Positions 47,544 through 56,400 of a DNA stretch of 64,000 nucleotides are shown one piece after another; position 1 is the stretch's first letter; each line of letters opens with the position of its first letter. Source of the stretch: Chachezhania antarctica. GTDB taxonomy: Bacteria > Pseudomonadota > Alphaproteobacteria > Rhodobacterales > Rhodobacteraceae. The position numbers and the translations under genes are program-made. Under the pieces are notes generated by a model. The model made no database searches, was not told the DNA's origin, and saw only the letters and a list, made by a program, of their open reading frames with translations. The stretch spans positions 25,841 through 89,840 of the forward strand of contig NZ_QZEX01000009.1 of assembly GCF_003646465.1 (NCBI RefSeq). The letters run 5' to 3'.

Positions 47544-47750
47544 CGGGTCCGCCAGCATCCTCACCGAGGGCACCGGTACGGGAAGGCGACGATCGTTGAA
47601 GGAACAGGGAAAGTCGCCCTTCGTGCAGACCGGGATTAAGGACCTGATCTCCCCCGACTTCTACGCATCTAAATATCGTCGTCCGTCTTGGAGCGATTTA
47701 GTTCATAGGTGTTTGATCCCACGGTTTGATGGTGTGATCCTTTCGAAGGA

Positions 47751-48304
47751 ATGGAAGGAAGCATTATAGGGCAAGTTCGTCATGGCTGCGCCACGACCAC
47801 GCACGCCGTCAGATCTGCAATACAGCGATCGCAAGCTTCGCTCTCGCAGCTGAGCGGTGAGTTGGGGATCAATCCCAAGACGGTCGCTAAGTGGCACAAG
47901 CGGGCAACGGTCGAGGACCTGAAGGCCGGTCCGAGGGAGCCGCGCTCGACAGTTCTGACTGAGGCGGAGGAGGCGATGATCGTCGCGTTCCGGCGTCACA
48001 CGCTGCTGCCGCTGGACGATTGCCTCTATGCGCTGCAGCCCACAATCCCGCATCTAACGAGGTCAACCCTGCACCCGTGCCTTCAGCGGCATGGCATCTC
48101 GCGCCTGCCGGACATCGAGAGGGACAAGCAGAAGCGGCAGAAGTTCAAGCGCTACCCGATCGGGTTCTTCCACATCCACTGCCCGGCAGGCGATTTGCGT
48201 AGCAAATCTGCCGGGCAGCGGTCGAGCGGATAAACCGCACGATCAAAGACGCGACCGTCAAGCGCTACCACTACGAAAGACACGATCAGCTGCGGAACAC
48301 TGAG
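47751..48304 (+). pseudogene. IS481-family transposase relic
   Basis: Residues 9 onward of the first frame match IS481 transposase N-termini: QLSGELGINPKTVAKWHKRATV (HTH), LPLDDCLYALQPTIPHLTRSTL, KFKRYPIGFFHI. The catalytic core is missing; after a palindromic insertion the reading resumes with RINRTIKDATVKRYHYERHDQL, a C-terminal piece, then breaks off. Intact enzymes exceed 300 aa. Inactive. Confidence 0.8.
48181..48216. repeat. Palindromic element at the transposase deletion joint
   Basis: Arms GCCCGGCA (48181-48188) plus GATTTGC (48192-48198) pair with GCAAATC (48202-48208) plus TGCCGGGC (48209-48216), with a 3-nt bulge and a GTA loop. It sits exactly where the IS481 reading switches from N- to C-terminal sequence and encodes CPAGDLRSKSAGQ in the open frame. 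It resembles small mobile REP-like palindromes. Confidence 0.6.
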
Positions 48305-48328
48305 GGGCCACGCAGCCCTGGGCAGACC

Positions 48329-48886
48329 GTGTTCCGTACACATGATTTCGAGATTTATTATGATAAGGAGCGAAATGTAACGAAGTTGTCTGGGAACGCC
48401 GAATTCGACTTCGAGAACAGGAACTGTTTCGTGTTCTGCATGACGGCCCCGCAAAAAAGATTCCGTAATACATTCGAGGGCGACCAATTGGTTTGGTATA
48501 TTCGCCGAGAGAGCGCGGATGAGTTCTCCAATACATTAGGGCGCGAACTTTCATCCGACCCCAGAATTCTTCAAGCTGTTTTTCCTTTTTTTGGAAACAA
48601 TGGTTCGGGCGGGAAGGTTGGGGTTCGCGCGAATCACGATATTGTTCGGTATTTGCCTAGGACACACTCCTTTGACCCGCAAACGCTGTTTAGCCTTTCG
48701 AAGATCTTAGAAAACAGATCGGCCTTTGTGAAACCTATCGGTGCACCTTGGTTTTTCGAAAGGCAGGAAGAATATCGATTCCTGCTTGATGTCCACATGG
48801 TAGGTTTGAAAGCGAATCCTAGTATACCGGAGTTCTGGGATTTGCCCTTCGAGCCATTTTCAAGATTTGTTGAGTTTATCGATTAA
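48329..48886 (+). CDS. Hypothetical protein in AT-rich DNA, possibly 5'-truncated
   Basis: 185 aa from a GTG without a good SD; not recognised. The DNA is clearly AT-richer than the rest of the window and codon use differs (AAT, TTT, GAA frequent), suggesting transfer from another host. The product is rich in Phe and Asn, soluble, with no membrane segment or motif I can name. The IS481 relic abuts it upstream, so the true N-terminus may be lost. A phage or mobile-element origin is possible. Confidence 0.45.
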   Translation: MFRTHDFEIYYDKERNVTKLSGNAEFDFENRNCFVFCMTAPQKRFRNTFEGDQLVWYIRRESADEFSNTLGRELSSDPRILQAVFPFFGNNGSGGKVGVRANHDIVRYLPRTHSFDPQTLFSLSKILENRSAFVKPIGAPWFFERQEEYRFLLDVHMVGLKANPSIPEFWDLPFEPFSRFVEFID

Positions 48887-48959
48887 AGTTTTTGCCTTTG
48901 GCGTTAATTTCGAAAACCGAAGGCGCTTTTCCAAAGTACAACCTTGTCTTGCAGGTTGA

Positions 48960-49120
48960 GTGCCGGAAACCGCAAAGCTGATGGTCTTCACTCTGGTCAG
49001 GGCCGCTTCGAAGAAGTGGCAAAAGCTCAACGGGGGAACCATTTGCCCCGTATCATCGAAGGTGTCACATTCACCGACGGCATCGCCCAAGATGATGCCA
49101 ATGAAAGCCGCACAGCCTAA
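48960..49120 (+). pseudogene. IS256-family transposase C-terminal fragment
   Basis: PETAKLMVFTLVRAASKKWQKL in one frame, then NHLPRIIEGVTFTDGIAQDD in the next, reproduces the C-terminus of IS256-type transposases with a frameshift between. Only about 50 codons remain of roughly 400. Inactive. Confidence 0.7.
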
Positions 49121-49198
49121 TCAATCCGCGTCACCCAGTTTCCGCCAATAGCTCAATCGTGGGTCGCGTCGACCGCTATGCAACTCGTCTAGCCGCTC

Positions 49199-49606
49199 TT
49201 ACTTTTTCCGGGCGTCGGCGCGTGACGCAAATTGCATGAGGCGATTGAACTTAGGGCATTCCATGTGGTTGCTTGCCGGGCAATCCGCCACGTGCCGCAG
49301 GGCATCGCGCAAACGGATCAGACCCCGGATCTGCTCATCAAGCGCATCGGCTCGTAGGTGCAGTTCGGTACGAGGCAATCGCGGCAAGCCGTCCTTTCCG
49401 AACATGCCCTTGATATCATCAAGCGAAAATCCGGCCATTTTGCCCAATGAGATCAACGCGAGCTGCATCACCACTGGCCTGTCAAACTGACGCCGCAAAC
49501 CGTGTCTTGCGACCGACTGAATCAGGCCGATTTCTTCGTAATAGCGCAATGTTGACGGAGGGACGCCACTTTGTTTCGACAGCACGCCTATATCAAGCAA
49601 TTTCAT
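49199..49606 (-). CDS. MerR family transcriptional regulator
   Basis: 135 aa. N-terminal MerR HTH (IGVLSKQSGVPPSTLRYYEEIGLIQS), a dimerisation helix, and a C-terminal pair of cysteines (CPASNHMEC) that could bind metal or sense redox state. Divergent from an MFS exporter, with a SoxR-like dyad between them. The combination suggests activation of the exporter by a toxic compound or oxidative signal. Confidence 0.88.
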   Translation of the reverse strand: MKLLDIGVLSKQSGVPPSTLRYYEEIGLIQSVARHGLRRQFDRPVVMQLALISLGKMAGFSLDDIKGMFGKDGLPRLPRTELHLRADALDEQIRGLIRLRDALRHVADCPASNHMECPKFNRLMQFASRADARKK

Positions 49607-49612
49607 GGTTGA

Positions 49613-49630
49613 CCTAAAGTTGACTTGAAG
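49613..49630. promoter_or_regulatory. SoxR/MerR-type operator
   Basis: CCTAAAGTTGACTTGAAG matches the SoxR-box consensus CCTCAAGTTAACTTGAGG at 15 of 18 positions. It sits 6 bp before the MerR start codon and just upstream of the MFS gene, where MerR-type activators bind between -35 and -10. Confidence 0.6.
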
Positions 49631-49656
49631 TGGCAGAGTACTCGTTCACCGCTTTT

Positions 49657-51093
49657 ATGACAAGAGGCGCCTCCGTGACCGAGCTGATCCACACCCGAAC
49701 TCCAAGCCCGATCCTTATTACCCTTGCCGCCGCGACGCTGACGGCTTCGCTGGGCACCAGCATCGCATCCGTCCTGCTTCCCGTGCTGGCGCGGACCTTT
49801 TCCGCCACGGTGTCCGACGTTCAATGGGTCGTGCTGGCCTATCTCATGTCGGTGACCCTAACTATTGTCTCGGTCGGACGGCTCGGTGACCTGCTGGGGC
49901 ATCGTCGCGTGCTGATATACGGGCTGATCATCTTTGTTGCTGCATCCGTCTTATGCGCCATGGCACCCAGCCTTTGGCTGTTGGTGACTGGCCGGGTTCT
50001 GCAAGGGCTTGGTGGTGCGATCCTGATCGCGCTGCCCATGTCGCTTGCTCGGGATCTCGTGCCGAGTGAGCGACTCGGCACGGCGATGGGTCTGCTTGGG
50101 ACAACCTCGGCCGTGGGGACAGCGTTGGGGCCATCGCTTGGTGGTCTGCTTCTGACATGGGGCGAATGGCCGATGGCATTCTGGCTGCTGGCAGGATTTG
50201 GCGGCGCCACATTGGGTCTTGCTCTCATCGCCATCACCCAAAAACCCGAACGTCGGAATGTATCATACAGAGAGATGGATTTTCCCGGCACGATTGTCTT
50301 GATGGTCGTGCTTCTTGCCTATTCGCTTGCCACCAGCGGCGGGGCCGCCGGAATTCCCATGTCGCCCCTGTTATTGATTTCTGTGGCAGCTCTCGCGGTC
50401 CTGTTGTTTGCTGGCGTCGAAACCCGTGCGCCATTTCCTTTGGTGCCCATATCCTTGCTTCAAGACCGAAGAACCTGCCTTGGATTCGTCATGAACGTCG
50501 CTGTCGGAACGTTCATGATGTCCACGCTTGTTGTGGGCCCGTTCTTCCTGGCCTTCTCTCTGGGTCTGACCGAAGCGCTTACCGGAATGGTCATGGCTGT
50601 CGGACCGGTGGTCGCCGCGTTTTCGGGTGTTCCCGCGGGGCGCCTGACCGACCGGCTGGGCGCAAAGCGGGTCATGGTGATCGGGCTGGTGCAGAGCATG
50701 ATTGGCCTTCTGTGTCTGGCCTATCTGCCGCGGGCTTTCGGGGTGGGCGGCTATGTCGCCGCACTTGTCGTGCTCACACCGGCCTTTCAGCTTTTCCTCG
50801 CCGCCAACAATACGGCGGCTCTGCTCGACGCTACGGACGAGAACCGCGGGCGGCTGTCCGGCCTTTTGGGGCTTTCCCGAAACCTTGGCCTGATGACCGG
50901 AGCTTCCGCCATGTCGACTCTGTTCGTCACCGTCCTTGGAACCGGCGATACCACGCAAGCATCGGCAGGCGAGATTGCCAATGCCTTTTCCATCACCTTT
51001 ACCGCTGCGGCCTTGCTGGCGCTGACGACACTGGGCATGGCCATCTACAGTCAGGCTACGCCCGCACGAATGGCCTCGGATCCTGATCCGTGA
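49657..51093 (+). CDS. MFS transporter, DHA2-type drug exporter
   Basis: 478 aa with about 14 hydrophobic segments; MFS motif GRLGDLLGHRRVLIYG after segment 2 and RVLQGLGGAILIALPMSLARDLVP in the motif C region. The GTG at 49630 would overlap the operator, so the ATG at 49657 is chosen; a GTG at 49675 has a better SD (AAGAGG) and is possible. Likely exports a drug or toxic metabolite by proton antiport under the MerR regulator. Confidence 0.85.
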   Translation: MTRGASVTELIHTRTPSPILITLAAATLTASLGTSIASVLLPVLARTFSATVSDVQWVVLAYLMSVTLTIVSVGRLGDLLGHRRVLIYGLIIFVAASVLCAMAPSLWLLVTGRVLQGLGGAILIALPMSLARDLVPSERLGTAMGLLGTTSAVGTALGPSLGGLLLTWGEWPMAFWLLAGFGGATLGLALIAITQKPERRNVSYREMDFPGTIVLMVVLLAYSLATSGGAAGIPMSPLLLISVAALAVLLFAGVETRAPFPLVPISLLQDRRTCLGFVMNVAVGTFMMSTLVVGPFFLAFSLGLTEALTGMVMAVGPVVAAFSGVPAGRLTDRLGAKRVMVIGLVQSMIGLLCLAYLPRAFGVGGYVAALVVLTPAFQLFLAANNTAALLDATDENRGRLSGLLGLSRNLGLMTGASAMSTLFVTVLGTGDTTQASAGEIANAFSITFTAAALLALTTLGMAIYSQATPARMASDPDP

Positions 51094-51111
51094 TAGCGAG
51101 CATCAATTGAA

Positions 51112-52098
51112 TCAGCTACCGTGAAATCGCGTGCGCCAGTCCTTGGGCCCGACGCCCAGATGGCGGAGAAAGACGCGGCGCATCGTTTCCGAAGACCCAA
51201 AGCCACAGATGCGGGACGCGGATTCCACCGACGCGCCGCCTTCCAGCCGCGATTTGGCGTGTTCAAGCCGGATGAGTTCAACTCCGGTGGCCGGCGTCAG
51301 ACCCGTGCGGGCCCGATAGTGACGTGCAAAGGAACGCAGACTCATTCCAGCCCGTTCAGCCAGGGTTTCAAGGTTCAGAGGGCGGCTGAGATTGTCGGCG
51401 ATCCAGGCGTGCAGATCGGAAAAACTGTCGTCTCTTTGCTGCAATGCAAGTGGCGCACTGAACTGGGATTGCCCGCCCGGACGCTTGAGAAACACCACCA
51501 ACTCCCGGGCCACGGCCAGGGCAAGTTTCCGCCCGTGGTCCTCTTCGACCATCGCCAGTGCAAGGTCGATTCCGGCGGTCACGCCGGCGGAAGTCCAGTA
51601 ATGGCCATCGCGGACGAATATCGGGTCACGCTCAAGCTTCACGGCGGGGAACCGCGCCACGAATTCATCATATCGGTTCCAGTGGGTCGCGGCCCGGCGA
51701 CCGTCAAGCAGCCCTGCTTCGGCCAACAGGAAAGCGCCGCTGCACACGGATGCCATGCGCCGCACACGGGCCGCGCGATCCGCAATCCATTCGATCGTCG
51801 CCGGGCGCGCAAGAACAGCATTCACGCCCCTCCCCCCGGCAACAATGGCGGTGTCAGGGGCACCGGACGTGACGGACATCGGGCGGCATTTCAAAACCAT
51901 ACCCGCGCTGCACATCACCTCTGGGTCTTCGGCGACAAGTGCAATTTCGTAAAGCCGCTTCGATCTGCCGGCATTGATGTCGTTGGCCGAGGCAAACACC
52001 TGAGCCGGGCCGGTCGCGTCAAGCATCTGGCAGTCCGGGAAGATCAGGATTTCGACATGATGCGCCATTCTTGGCAGAATCCGAGGGGTATTTGGCAT
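51112..52098 (-). CDS. GlxA-type AraC family regulator with DJ-1/PfpI domain
   Basis: 328 aa. Residues about 12-200 form a DJ-1/PfpI-like domain with the nucleophile-elbow Cys in SVCSGAFLLAEAGLL; the C-terminus has two AraC HTHs (LNLETLAERAGMSLRSFARHYRARTG and ESASRICGFGSSETMRRVFLRHLG). The ATG at 52098 has AGGAAA upstream; earlier starts overlap the divergent gene. It probably controls the DJ-1 enzyme transcribed away from it. Confidence 0.85.
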   Translation of the reverse strand: MPNTPRILPRMAHHVEILIFPDCQMLDATGPAQVFASANDINAGRSKRLYEIALVAEDPEVMCSAGMVLKCRPMSVTSGAPDTAIVAGGRGVNAVLARPATIEWIADRAARVRRMASVCSGAFLLAEAGLLDGRRAATHWNRYDEFVARFPAVKLERDPIFVRDGHYWTSAGVTAGIDLALAMVEEDHGRKLALAVARELVVFLKRPGGQSQFSAPLALQQRDDSFSDLHAWIADNLSRPLNLETLAERAGMSLRSFARHYRARTGLTPATGVELIRLEHAKSRLEGGASVESASRICGFGSSETMRRVFLRHLGVGPKDWRTRFHGS

Positions 52099-52150
52099 TC
52101 GCGCCAGATCTTTTCCTGCCATTGTGTGCGTGTCAAGATAGGAGGTCACC

Positions 52151-52816
52151 ATGACATACCGGTTTGGACTCTTGAGCTTTCCAAATGTTCAGCAACTCGA
52201 TCTTACGGGCCCCTACGAGGTCTTTGCCTCTGCGAGGGACTGTGAGGTGCATTTGGTTTGGAAAGACCGCGCACCGATCCGTTCGGCCACGGGCCTTTGG
52301 CTGACGCCTGACACTTGCTTTTCAGATGCGCCGGACTTTGACGTGATCTGTGTGCCCGGAGGTGCCGGTGTAAATGTCCTGCTGAATGACACCGAAACGC
52401 TGGATTTCCTGCGCAGGGCGGCTGCATCGGCCCGCTTCGTGACATCGGTCTGCACCGGCTCGCTGTTGCTTGGCCAGGCGGGCTTGCTGAAGGGCAGAAA
52501 AGCCACGACGCATTGGAATGCTCTGGATTTCCTTGACGGTATGGGCGCCCTTCCCGTCAAGGAACGCGTGGTGCGTGACGGCAATCTGATAACGGCGGGC
52601 GGGGTGACTTCGGGAATCGATTTCGGGCTTTCGGTGGTCGCCGAGTTGATCGGGCAGGACGAAGCCGAGACCGTGCAATTGATGCTGGAATATGCACCGG
52701 CCCCCCCGTTCGACGCAGGCACACCGGAAACCGCGAGGCCGGCCATAGTTTCCGAGGCCAAGCGCAGAGTATCAAAGTCCCGACACGAACGACAGATGGC
52801 GCTGAATGGCCAATAA
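52151..52816 (+). CDS. DJ-1/PfpI family protein, isonitrile hydratase-like
   Basis: 221 aa. Nucleophile Cys101 in SVCTGSLLLGQAGLL and the TTHWNAL segment match isonitrile hydratase InhA, whose Cys101 is catalytic. GGAGG precedes the ATG. The substrate is not proven; ThiJ-type glyoxalase or another amide/nitrile activity is possible. Head to head with the GlxA-type regulator and followed by a RidA gene. Confidence 0.82.
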   Translation: MTYRFGLLSFPNVQQLDLTGPYEVFASARDCEVHLVWKDRAPIRSATGLWLTPDTCFSDAPDFDVICVPGGAGVNVLLNDTETLDFLRRAAASARFVTSVCTGSLLLGQAGLLKGRKATTHWNALDFLDGMGALPVKERVVRDGNLITAGGVTSGIDFGLSVVAELIGQDEAETVQLMLEYAPAPPFDAGTPETARPAIVSEAKRRVSKSRHERQMALNGQ

Positions 52817-52870
52817 AGAATCAAACCGAAAATACTCTGCCCCGGAAGATCCACGAAAGGACGCATTCTG

Positions 52871-53245
52871 ATGCGAAAAAACATATCCTCCGGATACGAA
52901 TACGAAGATGAGTTCGGCTATTCCCGCGCGGTCCGAGCGGGAAATTTCGTGTTTGTTTCCGGCACAACGGCACGCCAGCCCCATTTGAAAGGCGATGCAT
53001 ATGTTCAGGCACAAGCCGCGCTGGAGACTATATCGCAGGCACTCCAGAAAGCCGATGCTTCGCTTCAGGATGTGGTCAAGACGGTAATCTACGTGCGCGA
53101 CATGGCCGATGCGCCACTGATCGCGCGCGCGCATTCTGAAAGTTTCGACACATTTCGCCCCGTCAGTACCCTTGTAGAAGTTTCCCGCCTCACGCCAGAA
53201 GAGGCCCGGGTCGAAATTGAGGTGACAGCGATCATTCAGGAATAG
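52871..53245 (+). CDS. RidA (YjgF/YER057c/UK114) family protein
   Basis: 124 aa, trimeric RidA fold: RAGNFVFVSGTTARQP, QDVVKTVIYVRDMAD and ARVEIEVTAII. It lacks the C-terminal CExxA-type Arg/Glu pattern of classic RidA imine deaminases as far as I can judge, so it is an Rid2-7-like member. Lies 54 bp after the DJ-1 gene and may remove a reactive imine made by it. Confidence 0.85.
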   Translation: MRKNISSGYEYEDEFGYSRAVRAGNFVFVSGTTARQPHLKGDAYVQAQAALETISQALQKADASLQDVVKTVIYVRDMADAPLIARAHSESFDTFRPVSTLVEVSRLTPEEARVEIEVTAIIQE

Positions 53246-53248
53246 AGA

Positions 53249-53398
53249 TCACTCACTCCCGCAAAAGGGAGATACGGGTTTCCCTGCACCCGACGGCCCA
53301 ATCAATGCGACTGTTTCGCCTTGCCTGACGTACAGATCGAGACCGTCGAAGATGGTCTGGTTGCCAAAGGACAGGCCAAGCCCACGTATGTCAATCAT
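53249..53398 (-). pseudogene. ABC transporter ATPase, N-terminal fragment
   Basis: From the ATG at 53398 the frame reads MIDIRGLGLSFGNQTIFDGL and continues to Walker A (ALIGPSGAGK), then loses homology and stops within 20 codons. About 40 of some 250 residues are left. It follows a binding-protein fragment on the same strand, so the two are debris of one importer operon. Confidence 0.7.
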
Positions 53399-53558
53399 GC
53401 GCAAGCTCCGGTTGCAGGTCGGATGGCACACGCCCCTCGGCCATCGCATTCAGAGCCGCTTCGCCGGCCATCCTGACAAAAACAATCTCGTCAAACTTCG
53501 GAGCCTTTCCATAATATTTCGGGGCTGCCGTCAGGGTGTATCTGCCCCGGGCCAGCTC
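53391..53558 (-). pseudogene. Solute-binding protein, C-terminal fragment
   Basis: The frame ending at 53391 (GRYTLTAAPKYYGKAPKFDE, then IVFVRMAGEAALNAMAEG) looks like part of a family 5 peptide/nickel-type binding protein. The upstream part is cut off by the IS3-family element. No start codon of its own. Confidence 0.55.
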
Positions 53559-53571
53559 TGAGCCCCGACGC

Positions 53572-54498
53572 TCACCCAACTGAAACCGGAGCCGGCGGGT
53601 GACTTTTGCCCGCTTGCGCGGAGGGAGCAATGGGCGATTGGCGGAACGTCTCCATTCCGTCGAGCCGATCGCCCATTGCGGTAAGTTGGGTGGCATAGGC
53701 CGCGGGAGTCTGGTAGCCGAGCGCCGAATGGGGCCGGGTTGCGTTGTATTCGGCCACCCAGCGGGCGACGACCTCGCGGGCGTGGTCGAGACCGAAGAAC
53801 AGCGTCTCGTTCAAGAGCTCATCGCGCATCTTCGAATTGAAGGCCTCGCAGATCCCGTTCTGCATCGGCTTGCCGGGCGCGATGAAGTGCCAGGGCACAC
53901 CTGTCTCTTCGCTCCAGGCCAGCATCGCGTTCGAGGTGAACTCGGTCCCATGGTCGCTGACGATCAGGCCGGGCTTGCCGCGCCGGGCGATGAGGGCTGT
54001 CATCTCCCGCGCAACGCGCCGGCCCGAGATCGAGGTGTCGACCACGGCGGCGAGGCATTCCTTGGTGACGTCGTCGATCACATTGAAGATCCGGAAACGG
54101 CGCCCTTGGGCGAACTGGTCGTGGACGAAATCGACCGACCAGCGCGCGTTCGGCGCGGCGACCGTCAGGAGCGGCGCCCTTGTGCCCGTCGCCTTCTTCC
54201 GTCCCCGCCGCTTGCGCACGGACAGCCCTTCCTCGCGGTAGAGCCGCTGGGTCTTCTTGCGGTTCACGACATGGCCCTCCCGCCTCAGCAGCACGTGCAG
54301 CCGCCGGTAGCCGAACCGGCGTCGTTCTAACGCGAGCTCCCGCAGGCGCTCGCGCAGATCGTGATCGTCTGGACGTCGGCTGCGGTAGCGGATCGAGGTC
54401 CGGTCCGCGCCGATCACGGCACACGCCCGCCGCGCGCTCATCTCGTGGCACTCTACGAGGATCGCGACGGCTTCGCGCCTGGCGGCGGGCGTCACCAC
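53572..54498 (-). CDS. IS3-family transposase OrfB
   Basis: 308 aa integrase-type transposase. HTH_21-like start ([18 protein letters not shown]), then rve catalytic core with Asp in [10 protein letters not shown], Asp in [11 protein letters not shown] and Glu in [16 protein letters not shown], completing DDE. Overlaps orfA by 7 bp, consistent with programmed -1 frameshifting to an OrfAB fusion. It appears intact. Confidence 0.92.
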   Translation of the reverse strand: MVTPAARREAVAILVECHEMSARRACAVIGADRTSIRYRSRRPDDHDLRERLRELALERRRFGYRRLHVLLRREGHVVNRKKTQRLYREEGLSVRKRRGRKKATGTRAPLLTVAAPNARWSVDFVHDQFAQGRRFRIFNVIDDVTKECLAAVVDTSISGRRVAREMTALIARRGKPGLIVSDHGTEFTSNAMLAWSEETGVPWHFIAPGKPMQNGICEAFNSKMRDELLNETLFFGLDHAREVVARWVAEYNATRPHSALGYQTPAAYATQLTAMGDRLDGMETFRQSPIAPSAQAGKSHPPAPVSVG

Positions 54499-54758
54499 TT
54501 TCGCGACAGGAGATCCTTCAGCGCGGCCTGGTCGAGCAGCGACTCCGCGAGGAGCCGCTTGAGCCGGGCGTTCTCATCCTCGAGCGCCTTCAGCCGCTTG
54601 GCATCGGACACTTCCATGCCCCCGAACTTTGCCTTCCAGGCGTAGAACGTGGCACTGCCGATGCCGTGCCGACGGCAGAACTCCGCCGTCTTCGCACCGG
54701 CATCCTGCTCTCGCAGAATGCCGATGATCTGCTCCTCGGTGAACTTCGATCTCTTCAT
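54492..54758 (-). CDS. IS3-family transposase OrfA
   Basis: 88 aa HTH_8-type protein ([20 protein letters not shown], then [22 protein letters not shown]) with a leucine-zipper-like tail ([18 protein letters not shown]). Binds the element's ends and contributes the N-terminus of the OrfAB transposase. Confidence 0.92.
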   Translation of the reverse strand: MKRSKFTEEQIIGILREQDAGAKTAEFCRRHGIGSATFYAWKAKFGGMEVSDAKRLKALEDENARLKRLLAESLLDQAALKDLLSRKW

Positions 54759-54817
54759 GGTCCGGTCCTCTCATGGGGCCGGACTCCAGTATCAGATGGA
54801 GGAGTTATCAGGGGGCA

Positions 54818-54986
54818 GAGCAGGCACCTTCTACATCCTATGGACGGCTCTCCCTTTGCAAGCGTTTCGAGGCCGTCATCGAGCGTGACGGGTGCTGACA
54901 TCTATCCGGCGTCGCCGGTCGATGGGCGCGCCCAAATGGGTAATCCGCGAAGCATGGCCCTAAAAAATGGTCGGCCTCATGGGCCT
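54818..54986. other. Uncharacterised gap between IS3 element and IS6-type relic
   Basis: About 170 bp with no frame I can assign to a family. It may be host or older element sequence caught between insertions. Confidence 0.4.
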
Positions 54987-55080
54987 GGTTCTGTCGCAAA
55001 CTTCCCTTGCTGTCAGGAAGAGGTAACCCCGAGCGCTATTTACGCCGCTAAGCTGGCGTAGGCCGCGAACGGGCAGCCTT
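54987..55080 (-). mobile_element. IS6-family relic, right end only
   Basis: GGTTCTGTCGCAAACTTC (54987-55004) is an IS6-type terminal repeat; read inward on the minus strand the sequence gives GQLREGCPFAAYASLAA then a stop, the same C-terminal motif as in the 63.3-kb relic. The rest of the element is gone. Confidence 0.6.
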
Positions 55081-55374
55081 CGCGCAGTTGCCCTGGATCC
55101 TGACTGCCAACCAGTTGGCGCCGAAATTCGCAGGCACCCTGCTGGCCTTCACCCACAGCCCGGGAGTGATCCTGCTGATCGTCATGGCGGTGGTGCTGTT
55201 GGTGGGCGGTTTCATGGAAACCATCGCCGCGGTCACCATCCTGTCGCCGACGTGCCTTTCGAACGCTGCGTGATCGCCACCGCACCGTTCCTGGTGCCGC
55301 TGCTGGGGGTCCTGCTGCTTCTGACCTTCGTACCCGCCCTTTCCATGTGGCTGCCGACGGCGATCTACCGATAG
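55074..55374 (+). pseudogene. TRAP transporter large permease (DctM) fragment
   Basis: One frame reads LTANQLAPKFAGTLLAF then LLIVMAVVLLVGGFMETIAA and TILSP; a second frame gives VPFERCVIATAPFLVPLLGV and FVPALSMWLPTAIYR, the normal DctM C-terminus. The conserved piece between them is deleted and the 5' two thirds are missing at the IS6-type relic. Not functional. Confidence 0.75.
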
Positions 55375-55536
55375 CCCGGTGGAAAGACGAGTAGGGCAGC
55401 CACAGAGCCCCATAAACTGTTACGTCAGGATGATCCCGCGTGGCGTACGAAAGCAGCGCATGACGCTCCGGGGTTCTCATTGCCCGCGCGAATGACTAAT
55501 CCTGAAGGCCAGTAATCGACCCGAAGGACCGTCGCG

Positions 55537-56187
55537 TTGCGCAAGAAGAAGATCGGACCGCCGACAGGACCAAGGGCCAAGAACACGGCCGAAACGAAGG
55601 AGCGTATCCTTCAATCGGCGATCGCCCATTTCGCGCGCGGTGGGCTAAACGGGGCGCGCACCGATGCAATCTCGCGCGATGCCGATGTCGGCAACCGGAT
55701 GATCTATCACTATTTCGGCGACAAGGAGGGGCTGTACATCGCGGCGCTTGACCATGTTCTGGGGGGGTTGCGGTCGGAGGAACTGAAACTCGATCTCAGC
55801 GTGACACCACCGCTCGACGGTCTGCTGACGATGTTCGATTTCACATCCGGCCACTTCGAACGGCATCCCGAACTGGTGCGGCTATTGTCCGCCGAAAACC
55901 TGATGGGGGCCAGCTATCTGAAGCGGTCCGAAGCGACGCCCCTTGTCGCGTCGCCCGTTGTCGGCCAGATCCGGGGCCTGCTGGCGCGAGGGGAAGAGGA
56001 CGGATCGGTGCGCCCCGGTCTGGACGCGCTGCATGTCTACGTACTGATGGTAGCGCTCAGCTATTTCCACCTATCCAACGCGCCTTCCCTGTCGGCGATC
56101 TGGAATCAGGACCTGACAGACGACACGTGGAGAGCCGAACACCGCCGCCTTGCACGCCAGATGCTGGGCAGTTTTTTGCGCCCCTAG
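55537..56187 (+). CDS. TetR family transcriptional regulator
   Basis: 216 aa with HTH at about 20-65 (AETKERILQSAIAHFARGGL, then DVGNRMIYHYFGDKEGLY). The start is a TTG with AAGGA upstream. The C-terminal region resembles TetR_C/RutR-type ligand domains, which would suit a nucleobase-related ligand, but this is only a resemblance. Probably regulates the BMP importer operon 257 bp downstream. Confidence 0.82.
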   Translation: MRKKKIGPPTGPRAKNTAETKERILQSAIAHFARGGLNGARTDAISRDADVGNRMIYHYFGDKEGLYIAALDHVLGGLRSEELKLDLSVTPPLDGLLTMFDFTSGHFERHPELVRLLSAENLMGASYLKRSEATPLVASPVVGQIRGLLARGEEDGSVRPGLDALHVYVLMVALSYFHLSNAPSLSAIWNQDLTDDTWRAEHRRLARQMLGSFLRP

Positions 56188-56400
56188 CGTCCTTACAGTG
56201 CCGCCACCGCAGCCTGCCAGCGCATTCCCTGACTAAATTTTGGTCGATTCAAGGGCGCCCCCGATTTCTGCCCCGGTCGGTTTTCGGTCCGATGTGCAAA
56301 ACTTCCCAATAAAAACAATTAGTTGAGGCTTCGCGCCCGAACACGGGCCCGCAGCGCGTGCTGAAATTTGTGTTGCTTGGACGGAAGCGTCTATCGCTAC

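Larger units (their letters stand above)
53559..54817 (-). mobile_element. IS3-family insertion sequence (IS407-like organisation)
   Basis: About 1.26 kb with orfA and orfB in overlapping frames. Imperfect inverted repeats: CTGAAACCGGAG near the left end and CTGATACTGGAG (complement) near the right end, with TGAGCCCC/TGCCCCC-like tips. Ends are approximate and no target duplication could be confirmed. It interrupts a binding-protein gene. Confidence 0.7.
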
